64,000 bases of DNA from Breviolum minutum Mf 1.05b.01 (lineage: Eukaryota > Sar > Dinophyceae > Suessiales > Symbiodiniaceae), in contig DF239083.1 in assembly GCA_000507305.1 (NCBI GenBank), forward strand, positions 247,713 through 311,712. Reading direction: 5' to 3'. Positions within the stretch are counted from its first letter, which is position 1. Each line of letters begins with the position of its first letter. The notes under the pieces were generated by a model that was not told the DNA's origin, ran no database searches, and saw nothing but the letters and a program-made list of their open reading frames with translations. Shown in pieces: positions 54,494 to 64,000 of this stretch. The position numbers and the translations under genes were made by a program.

Positions 54494-56097
54494 CCTAATT
54501 CATGAGCAGTGTATTGCTCCTCTTTGCTTCTTCTAACCAAACCCAGTGAGAGGCTCACTCAGTATAGTTTCCTTTGGCTTCCCCCCTCCAACTCCAACCA
54601 AACCTCATTATAAACCCTCGAAGTTTAACTTTTTTTTTCGGTTAAAAAAATGATGAACAAATGGAAGAGGATCCGCTACTTTCCTTGCGGAATGCCAACC
54701 TGTTTTAAGGGTTTTTTTTAGCTGTTGAACTTCGGGGGGGGGTTTAACAAACCTCAATTTCCAGACGCCCCGAGGTAACAGGCCAAAAAGCCGACTTTTC
54801 AAAGATGCAAAAATATGCGAGTAAATTTTTGCGGTGGATGCTTGGTGTTTTTCTGTGTTGGCTTGGTTTGGTTGTTGGTTGGCTTGGTTTGGTTATGTTG
54901 GTTTGGTTGTTTGTTGGTTGGTTTGTTGTTGATGTTTGTTTTGGGTAAAGCGGAAAAAACGGATGCAACATATATGTATGCAATCTTTGAATGATTGAGG
55001 ATGTGTTGATTTAATCAAGTTCCTTGTTTGGATCCAGAGTAGGGTCGATAAGTGTTTTCTCAGTGTGATGGGTGGAGAAATCAGAAGGCAGAAATCATGT
55101 GAGTCAATCCAGAAGCAAAAACAGATGTACATATCCCCATGTTTTTTATTCAAGTCAAGTTCTAGCAACTATGTAGATTGTCATAGTGAATGTCAGCAGG
55201 GCTATTGGGAATGCTTTGAGTGAACACTATATACCCAGAACTCTGTTCAAGACCTTTCTTGAAACTCAATTCAGAATGTGACCAAACAAACCAGATTTTA
55301 ATTCAATGTTTTGAAGAGGACGTAGTGATGGACTGTATGTGGACTTTGATATGCTATGTTTTTTTCTTTGGCGATGTATTTTCCCCGCATGAGTTCGAAT
55401 GGCCCGCCAGTCTAGGTATTGTTGAAATTTGAATACGTCAACTACCATTGACAATGTTTAAAGTTGAACGTATAGTGATATAAAAGGAGGTCTATGTAAA
55501 TATGTATTGCTATTTTCACTTTTTGTCACAACTCCTCCCCCCCCCCCAAAAAAAAATATATTAATTATATAACGTTTCCCCGAAGCATCCAAGAAGACGC
55601 CGAAGAAAACATGTTTGCTGGCTTTGCATGGGGTTTTCAAAAAAAAACTCGGGAATTCGGTGGAAAAAAATCATTCCATAAACTACCCGAAACAAGGATA
55701 AGCCCCTTGGGTTTGGAAAACTTCCCAATGAGTAATGGGGGAGGGGATCTAAAGATGAGATTAAGCGCGAGTGCTTTTTAAGGCATGTTCATCGAATTAT
55801 ATATGAATATAATTTACATGTATGTGCATATGTATATATACATATACCTCTTTTTGGTGGCAGCGACATGACTGTTGTCATTCAAAACTTATTTTTTGGG
55901 GGTTGTTTGTGGCCGAGCCGGGCTATGATTCCTGCCAAGGAAGAAGAATGTGCTTTCATGCTTTTGCGTCAGCCTGTAGGCATGGGTCCCAGCGCCTTGC
56001 TTTTAAGAGAGATGTGACCCGTGACGGGTCTTCCGTGACATTTTGATGAATCCTTTAAGATCAGTGTTTTTGTGATTGTTCAGTCCTAGCAGTATCA
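54494..56097. other. Non-coding, no gene recognised
   Basis: Short words CCCTCGAAGTTTAAC (about 54617) and GTTGAACTTCGGGGG (about 54723) form a weak inverted pair, possibly another short hairpin element. A TTGG-rich stretch (54840-54935) is low-complexity. No exon is supported. Confidence 0.4.
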
Positions 56098-56313
56098 TTC
56101 GTCATGATCATCATTGTGATCATTATTATCATGTATATTACTACCATCAGACTTACCATGACTATCATCAATGTCATCATCATTTTTGTAGGTTTATGGA
56201 GTCTTGTTCATAAAGCGATGTCATGTTGGGCATCATCATCATCAACATCATTATCATCATCAACATTATTTTCATCATCATGATGATCATCATCATCATC
56301 ATCATGTTAATTG

Positions 56314-56384
<71 letters not shown>

Positions 56385-56605
56385 GTCATCATCGCCGTCA
56401 TCGTCGTCATCATCATCATCATCATCATCGTCGTCATCATCGGCGTCATCGTCGTCATCATCATCGTCATCATCATCATCATAATCATCATCGTCATCGT
56501 CATCGTCATCGTCGTCATCATCGCCGTCATCGTCATCATCATCATCATCGTCATCGTCGTCATCATCGCCGTCATCGTCGTCATCATCACCGTCATCATC
56601 TTCAA
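56098..56605 (+). repeat. CAT/CGT trinucleotide array, about 500 bp
   Basis: It starts as scattered CATCAT/ATTATC words and becomes a dense TCATCATCGTCATCG array from about 56225. Within it, CGT variants form repeated blocks (for example GTCATCGCCGTCATCGTC recurs), so the array has higher-order structure. All frames on both strands stay open across it (poly-His, Ile/Val, Met/Thr) and none is a gene. Confidence 0.9.
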
Positions 56606-59546
56606 AAAATCACCCGTTTTTGTTTTCATCATGACTACCAAGGTTTCTCAACAGTGTATTGTCCAATGCGTGTTTGATATGCTCACGTAATTGTCCGCTC
56701 TTGTCTTATGAAAATTGGTTGATGCATGTGAAGTTGTCACCGCATTGCTATGACGAATCCAAGCTGCTTGACTTGTTGACCTGAACTTGGGATTATTTTT
56801 TCCATATGAATGTTCAGCCATTTTTTTTAATAGGAGAAATTCTTTGTGACGTCTTGACATTCTATGTATACATATATATGTTATTACAATGTTTTACTTG
56901 GGTTGGTGTTCAACTAAGTTTGTGCCTCTTAGTGTTTCAATGATGATGGAGGGATGATTTGTTCGCGTTTTTGAAAAAGATGACCAACCCAACTCAGACA
57001 TTTAATTGACATGTAAATTGAATGGCTTAGTTTGCAGTGCAGTACATATCTGCCAGTCATTTCACTTGGTTCAGTTCACAGAAACTTGTACACGAGGCAA
57101 CACTAGAATGTGTGGTTATTTGAAAGTGAAAGCGAGACATAGTGAAAGATTTATTTCACAGTTTCCTTGCGTTTTTGCATAGCAGCGAACTGTCCATGGT
57201 AGGCATAGGCTTTATTTCAAGCTTTTCCCCCCAAAAAAACACGGAAAGCATCTCGAGGCGCCGTTAATTGTTTTCTTCATGTCCGGAAGCAAGAAAGGTC
57301 TGACCTATAATCCAAGTGTGCAGACTTATTTTTGACCGCGACTGAGATGTACAGAAAATCGTTGCATTTTTGCAGACGAAGAGAAGGTATCGTTTCGGTT
57401 GGAGTTTGTCATGGTCCGATGTCAAATATGAGGGACGCATATGTTTGTACGGAAACCAGGTGTGCAGGAGGAACATTTGAGTTTTGACCATGTTTCGGTG
57501 ATGGTATGGATTTTCCAAGTTTCGCACATTACAATTTCAAATTTGTTTTGTTTTTTGCTTTGCAGGTCAAATTTAAATAGTAATTAGGCCTACTATTCAA
57601 TAATAGTCGGCCATATCTCCACTTAGGGGTCTGTTTTACATCAGTTCTGAGAAGTACCATCCCAATTAAAACTACTACGTACATTCTACAATCACTGTTT
57701 GAAAAAAGAGCCATTGCATGCACCTTCAAAGGTTTTGTGGTTGCCCTTAGGTTCATGGTCGTACTCTTTAGAAAATGACCCCCTTTGGCAAAGGAAACGT
57801 GCCGGTACTCATCGTGTGTCAAAGGGACGACTTGTCCACAGCTGATTCTTGGGTTGGTCAATGTCGGAAGTTTTCAACGTGGATGTCCCCGGAAACTCTG
57901 TGTGAAAGTGAATGAGGTCGTTTCAGAATGGCCATTGAGTGCTTTATGTGTTTTTTTAAGTGTGCAATCAAAAAGATGACTTTTGGATACTTTTGGTTAA
58001 GTGAGTAGTATCCGTCATTGGATTTGTTTAAGATAATTATTGAGTTTTTGTTATTTTGCAAAGTAACTTCAGTACTTGAATATGGTTTGTCAGCGTGAAG
58101 GCAACTTTTTCAATGGCTAATCCGCAGAAACGACTGAAATGCTTGCCACGGAGTTCAGTCTCCCAGTCGTTCTTTGTCATTGCTGACTGACCCAGCTTCA
58201 TGTGGAAAAAAACAGAAGCAGAAAACTGGCAGGAACCATGGTCGGGCCCCCGCAGCCTTATACTTGGAGGTGGTTTGAACAACTTTTGTTTCCTAATGTT
58301 CTATCGCTGGGTTTTATCGATGATGGTCTAAGTTTGTCGACATATGTCTGATCAAATCCATTCAGTTTCCAAAAAAAAATGATGCGTATATAAGGGATTT
58401 CAACCGCTTTTTTGTATTTAGGTTGTTTTTGGGCATGTAGGATGTAGGACATAGCGCCCCGAAGCGAGAAATCAGCAGCAAATCCAGGATGGGTTTTCCA
58501 CTGTGTGACTCAGCATGCTACCTGGCATTAGGTGGTGCTCAGTAAGCAGAAATTTCTCAAGTCATGCCTTCTGATCCTAAGTTTGGTATTTAGCTGCCTT
58601 CTGGTATTTTTCGGAGTTCGTGAACCTGTGGAATCTTCCCCAGCTTATGTTGCAGCTTATGTTGCACTGGGAAATCGTAGGATTGGGGAATCTACATCAA
58701 GGACTATATTAATATCTCAGGAGCATCCGGATTAGCGAAATATGCTGGGGCAATTCCTGATGCCACTGCCCCACCAACAAGAAGGAACTTGGCTGTTCAG
58801 AAACTCAGGATTTGCTTTACATTAGTGACATGTATGTAACTCTTAAGCTAGAGAATCATTATCAATTCCCCAGCTTTGCAATTTTTGAACCGGCCGTTTC
58901 CTCTCATTCGAAACATTCCGCGTTTTCGGCCCCAAAAAACTTCAGAGAGTGAGGCAGACACAGTTCCTGAGCGCATTGCACGACGACAATTGCATCCACA
59001 CCCGTTTCCCTATAGGCGGGCATTGGTTGAGGGTCTGAGTTGTGACATCCAACAAAAAACTGAGTTGTGTCATTTTTCCGACCTGTTTACTTAGACTTAG
59101 ATGACATTCTACCTGGTTGGTATATGAAGTCAAGGATCTATACAGCAATTAGCAATCCAAAATGGATAATCCCAAGATGAATTACTTCAAATTTGGTCAA
59201 ATATACTCAACGTGTTTTTTTTGCAAAATATGGTCAGCATCAGAAGATTTCACCAGATCAGGCTCTTATTAACTTAAATGAATTTGTGTAGGATGATGGG
59301 TTTGTCTTCTTTTTTTTATGATCTTATCTATAATTCATGTGATGTTTGCCTAGGTTGATTATCAACCTTTGACTCCAAAGAATCCGATTTATTTCATGTG
59401 CTTCTTAGGCCGGCTTCCGGACGTAGGAGGCTGTCAGCTGTCATTTTCTCCATTTTCGAATCCAATCCTGAAAGGGGTCCCGGCGGTCCCTCACTCGAAT
59501 CCAATGGTCGTTTTTGAGAGATCCGGAAATTCCATCACCATCCTAG
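56606..59546. other. Non-coding or unrecognised, small frames only
   Basis: Frames such as 58876-59094 (FLNRPFPLIRNIPRFRPQ) and 59369-59540 are possible exons but have no recognisable domain or partner. No RNA gene or strong repeat was seen. Confidence 0.3.
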
Positions 59547-59656
59547 ATATGGGTGTTTCCAAAAATAGGGGGTACCCCAAAATGGATGGTTTATAATGGA
59601 AAACCCTATTAAAATGGATGATTTGGGGGTACCACTATTTTCGGAAACATCCATAT
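59547..59656. repeat. Hairpin repeat, second copy of the GGTGTTTCC...GGTACCCC family
   Basis: The left arm ATATGGGTGTTTCCAAAAAT plus AGGGGGTACCCC (59547-59578) pairs with the right arm GGGGTACCACTATTTTCGGA plus AACATCCATAT (59625-59656). The arms are about 32 bp with about three mismatches. It is related to 51020-51136. Confidence 0.8.
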
Positions 59657-60013
59657 ATTAAGCCCCTTCACAGCCACTAGCAATTGTGACGCTTGCGTCC
59701 AAATTTACTTATGACATTTTTTCTTACCGCCGAACGCACTGGGAGATTCCGCAAACAGGCAAAGGATCTAGCAATATAGTCATTGAACATCCCAAGACCT
59801 CAGCCGATGTCACCCCAAAGCAAGGGAATCCCCTTCCAAATCCCCTTTCAAACAGGTCTAGACATTTTGCAAATTTGCCCATACTATTAAAGGTGGGATG
59901 AGTGTTTAGCCCCCCAACAAAAAAACCCTGAAGTCCCTCAATTTTTCAATAGGAAATACATCTTCAAATGGTGGAATATTCCATGGCCCAATTAAAAGGT
60001 GGAATGAGTTTAC

Positions 60014-60101
60014 CCTCCCGAAGTTTAACACATAGCCCCTGAAAAGTGATCAAAACCCCAATAGGAAAGGCTTCCAGGCGAAAATGTTAAACGTTGGGAG
60101 G
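60014..60101. repeat. Short inverted-repeat element with CCCTCCC ends
   Basis: The left end CCCTCCCGAAGTTTAACAC is followed by ATAGCCCCTGAAAAG, a word shared with the 53.9 kb hairpin. The right end GTTAAACGTTGGGAGGG is the approximate complement of the left. Total about 88 bp. Confidence 0.5.
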
Positions 60102-61701
60102 GATAACCCCTTCAACATCCAACGGGTTTCCGTCGTCCGGAAGGCTTGGAGCAGCAAATCGCTTCTTGGTCGGTGGAGGAGTTGCGAAAATTTCATTCCA
60201 GGCGGAGATGGGAGGAGATCCTAAGGGGGAAAAGGGTGATGATTGTCTAAGGGCAAGGCCTTTTTAAATAGCTAAGCGGACTGTCCTGAAAGTGGATTGA
60301 TTTGGTTGAAAGGTGTCATAGTTTTCAGGCAAATCATCAACTTAGATATCAACCCCGTCTGAAACTAGCATGACATAGCCCCTTAAGATTGATGGTTGGA
60401 ATTAGAATATGACATTTCACATTTCCTTTTGAGAAATGGACACTTTTCAGCGGACATGGGGTGGTGTATCATGATGATTGTATACACATGGTTTTTTTGG
60501 TGCGATGATGGGATGATTGTTGGAAAGGAAGGATTAAGTTTTGGTGATTGTTTTCCTTTTTCCATTTTCAGGTGGCAGCATCCAATTGTGCAACAAAGGA
60601 ATGTGTTGTTTTGATTTGGGACAGGTTTCAAATCGCCGGCAAGAACAGTGGTTCTAAAGAGACCAGTTCTTACTTCGATTATCCATTGAAGAAACAAACC
60701 TATCTATGCGATACTGGCTGTTTCTATTATTATAAATTATTTTGGAATTACATCCACATCCTTCTTGTTGAAATTGAGCCATTTTCTTCAAAATCCCATG
60801 TTGCCTTCATGATGCCCAGTTTGTTGCTAGAGTCATTACTTGACGCTTTACGCCTGACTTGTACCTCAGGTGGTATGTTCCAGAAAATGCCACCCTTTTC
60901 ATTGTTGGCGACATCGATGAGGAGGAAACCATCCGAGAGGCAGGGGACGCTGATGGGGCCGAAGAAATTTCCCCGGTCGCCTAAATAGAATTCAGAAATG
61001 GAAGGCCATTTTCAATAGGGAATGCATCTTCTAAAGGTCCATGTTCCATTTTCCATTGCCACGGTTAGTTTACAGGGTACCTTGTTTTTTGGGAGGGGCT
61101 GGTGACTTGTGAAGCTGAAATGCAAACATGGCCCTGGGCCACTCCTCCAAAATGATCAGAATGATCAAACTGGAATCAAACTGGACAGGTTTCACCTCTT
61201 GACCAACAGTTCAATGCAAATGAGCAATGAAAAGACCCTGGTTGTTTGGGTTATATAGGGGATTATGCTACCCAGTTATATAGGGAGTATAATAAACCAT
61301 TATAAGAATCCCTATCAACCAACCAGCATAATGGAAAGTCGTGGCTCACATGTTGTAGCCAATCCCACTTTGACATGTTTGGGACAGCGGTCCGAAATAG
61401 TGAAACAACCAGGCTATGTGGATGGATGATCCATGGGACTGGTATATTTATGCCTACATTTCACCATACAAATCAGCTATTTATTAAATGGAGGTAGCTT
61501 GTACCAGTCCCATGGAATTTATGGGAAAATCGGGGGTAGGTAAATCTTCCAACCAATCTCAAGGACCATCAAGGACGCTACCAAAAGCTAATGGCCACCG
61601 CCAAAGGTGGAGAATTCCTTTTCGAGTATTCCCAAGGCAGCTGAAAAAGGGAATGCCTGGAAAATGCGGGATCCGCGGTTTTTGGGGCAATGATGTTTAA
61701 G
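60102..61701. other. Non-coding or unrecognised
   Basis: A frame at about 60560-60720 (ASNCATKECVVLIWDRFQIA) could be an exon but has no recognisable family or partner. The remainder shows no gene or strong repeat. Confidence 0.3.
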
Positions 61702-61810
61702 CTAATGGTTTGGGGCCCGGTGGTTTGGATTTGTAAGATCCCTATGAAAGGGATTATTACTTAGGGGTATCCCGATTCAAATCCCAAACCACCGGGCCCC
61801 AAACAATTAG
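61702..61810. repeat. 109-bp hairpin (MITE-like) with 32-bp arms
   Basis: The left arm CTAATGGTTTGGGGCCCGGT plus GGTTTGGATTTG (61702-61733) pairs with the right arm CAAATCCCAAACCACCGGGC plus CCCAAACAATTAG (61778-61810). There is one mismatch and one single-base gap. The 44-bp centre includes GATCCCTATGAAAGGGATTA. This is the most perfect snapback structure in the window. Confidence 0.85.
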
Positions 61811-63457
61811 TTGAGTGTTGGGAATTGTTTTGCTATTCTACAAGTTGGATCCAACAAGGATTTGGGACGGACATACCTCTTTCTCCCATATAATCATTGT
61901 TCAGTGGAAAAATACCCTAAATGAAAGGAAGCGAACATTGGAGGGAGCCACTTGCTACTGAACGTTTGGATTCGTTTTTTCTTTTTTGAGGACCATTTCT
62001 CTGTCAGTTTTGAAGCTCCCTTGTCAAATCTTTGTTTCTTGTTTAATGCGTTTTTTCGGGCGCAACCGTGGTAATTTCATTCGTGCCCAGGCTGGTAGTT
62101 CTGTCAAACAACGAGGTTTTCATATGTTGAGGTGCCAACTTGGAAAATCATCCAAACATCTTCCTTCCATATTCCCTTCTGTGGTCCCCTTCGCATCGAT
62201 TCCCGGTTCCTGTGCATGCTTGGGTCTTGTTGTCCACCGAACCACCCCCCAAAAAGACAAGATTTGCATTTATATATATATATATATTTTTTTTTCATAT
62301 TGAGACAGTTTTTATTTTAATATGCCAATATAACCATCACCCAGGACCCTATCCTAAACCATGAGCCACATATACATTTTGAGTATTTGCAAGGACTTTT
62401 GCCCTCGGTGCCAGGCTGGTTTATCGATTGGAGATCCATGGCAATACGATGCCAACTCTTTATTGAGGCCTTTTGGAGAAAAACTTTGAGACAAAATAGT
62501 TGTCACGTAGTTGTGTCGGTGTAGTTTTGGTTGGTATATATTATTGGTATATTTGGTATAGTATGACATAATATGTTTTTACTTTTTATGTGTATGTATA
62601 TGAATACAATATATTTGTACTTTGTTTGTATTATTTAGATATATAGATCATATTTACACATAGGTACATACATATATATACATATGTATATATATATATA
62701 CATAATATATTTACATATTTTAATGTTTGTATATAATATCTCAATTGAGCTGTTTTGAACTGTCATTTGCATATAAGGTGAAGAATGAATGTTATATCTC
62801 GCCATTTGGGGGGATGTGGATTTAGATTGCCAGTGAGAATTGGATGTGTTTGACATGGCACCAGTGGTCAAACTGGCTTCAAAAGCCTTGAGATGCCGTT
62901 GCCGGTGGACGATGCATCGCTGTACATGCAAAATTGTTGAATTAAACGTTCGTGGGGGATTTTTCAGCCACTTTTTTGCATGTGAACAGTTAAACACAAA
63001 CACATCATCCATCGTTTAAGAGAGTCCTTTTCAACATAAAGTCAAATGTTGATGTAGTTGTTGTATTCCAAAATTTGATTAGCCTATTGGGAGTAGTACT
63101 TTGGGAGGCTTGGCAATGTTTGTTTGGCCGTAAATGTTGTACAAAATCCAAGGGTTTTGGATTGTTTGTCAACTTTATAGGGGGATCCTGGAAGTCTCCA
63201 TTATTTTAAGATGAATTGGGTCAAATTATAGTAACCTCAGACCAAAAACCCCAAATGGTGGTTTAGTAAGGGGAAATTTCCTTATTTGAGGGAAACCAAG
63301 GTTGGTGGAATATCATCATTTGGCCTGAATCCCATGATGATCTCGGAGGCCAGTGGTCGAAGGAAGACCTGAAATCTTACATCGCACCTGGGCATGAGCG
63401 GATAGATCCAGTGGATTGGGTTTGTACTATACCAGGGGTTATCACGAAACATCTTAC
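61811..63457. other. Non-coding with TA microsatellites
   Basis: TA tracts lie at about 62268-62290 and 62660-62712. Frames near them contain IYIYIYI runs and are not genes. A partial hairpin-family fragment (CCCAAATGGTGGTTTAGTAA) lies near 63249. No exon is supported. Confidence 0.45.
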
Positions 63458-63556
63458 CCTCCCGAAAACTAGCGTAGCACCTGAAAATGGATGATAAGAC
63501 TACTAGTTTCCTTTTGGGATGGCCTATTTTCGGGTGCGAACTGTCAGTTTCGGGGG
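63458..63556. repeat. Hairpin repeat, copy of the 53.9 kb family
   Basis: The left arm CCTCCCGAAAACTAGCGTAG plus CACCTGAAAAT pairs with the right arm ATTTTCGGGTGCGAACTGTC plus AGTTTCGGGGGC. The interior TTTTGGGATGGCC matches the copies at 53.9 and 40.2 kb. It is more worn than the 53.9 kb copy. Confidence 0.65.
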
Positions 63557-64000
63557 CTTATAAGGATTGGTGTTTCTTTGTAGAAAGATGGTGATCAAGG
63601 AGAAAGAAGAGGAACAGAATAAAGGATTATCTCCAAGGACCGAAACTAGGTGTTGGTTTCAAATATTTTTTATTTTCACCCCTATTTGGGGAAGATTCCC
63701 ATTTTGACTAATATTTTTCAGATGGGTTGAAACTGAGAAACCACCAACCAGGAAAACTATTCACGGGGATAACTGTATGACATTATGTTCCTACTGTAGA
63801 TGGGGTATACTCCAGTCTATTCTGCGAATTCGGCTCCGTGAGGGGTGGAAAAGAAAACCGGGAAGGTGGGAAACATGAAGCAACTGCAGTTTTAATTGTC
63901 TTGGAATTGAGGGATGAGATAATGTAGATATGTTTTCTGTATCTTACTGACTTACTGATGCTCACTATTTGTTCATCAACAATTTCATGTCATGTGTATT
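63557..64000. other. Non-coding to the window end
   Basis: It contains GATGGGTTGAAACTGAGAAA plus CCACCAACC, a relative of the dispersed GGTTGAAACCACCAACTA word at 50.7 and 51.2 kb. No gene seen. Confidence 0.4.

Noticed and set aside
56204..56690. Overlapping open frames of about 155 codons on both strands
   Set aside because: They are translations of a CAT/CGT trinucleotide array, with no non-repetitive coding sequence.

Overview
The window looks like nuclear DNA of a dinoflagellate, most likely a Symbiodiniaceae-type alga. The grounds are intron-rich genes with short introns that include non-GT donors, co-directional gene blocks, heavy mini- and microsatellite content, and diverged Copia-type and LINE-type retrotransposons with protein styles I associate with dinoflagellates. 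No bacterial operon signals, rRNA, tRNA or CRISPR were seen. The genus call is inference.

Layout. (1) 0.26-9.16 kb: a minus-strand block. It holds an intronless methyltransferase-like ORF (262-1167), a five-exon 854-residue transposase-like gene (1750-4846) whose splice phases all agree, and three unrecognised ORFs. A 17-bp motif, GGCACT-N5-AGCACC, recurs upstream of these ORFs, always in the same orientation. (2) 9.59-10.5 kb: a roughly 90-bp minisatellite built on the same motif, at the point where coding direction switches from minus to plus. (3) 10.5-13.0 kb: a Copia-type gag-protease fragment. (4) 14.7-28.6 kb: four multi-exon plus-strand genes. One carries a methyltransferase-like domain and the last resembles a transposase-type protein. 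(5) 29.2-30.0 kb: a minisatellite of short palindromes, followed by a broken Copia element (30.4-36.35 kb) with integrase, reverse transcriptase and RNase H. (6) 36.4-41.4 kb: mostly non-coding. (7) 41.5-42.0 kb: a decayed BspA-like leucine-rich-repeat gene next to a long LINE-type element (about 42.0-50.6 kb). The LINE has the unusual order RNase H, AP endonuclease, reverse transcriptase, C2H2 fingers, methyltransferase-like domain. (8) 50.6-64 kb: mostly non-coding, full of short hairpin (MITE-like) repeats and microsatellites.

The theme that ties the window together is a DNA-cytosine-methyltransferase-like fold (motif I-like glycine/proline loop, P-x-C motif, E-[HQ]-P motif, K-x-T). It appears in four separate contexts: a small ORF beside a transposase-like gene, an intron-rich gene beside another transposase-like gene, the pol of a Copia element, and the C-terminus of a LINE. 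Two of these are plainly retrotransposons. The other two are associated with transposase-like proteins only by inference.

Limits: exon borders were chosen by eye from reading frame, splice dinucleotides and phase. Family names rest on motif recognition, not database searches. Start codons of several ORFs are uncertain.
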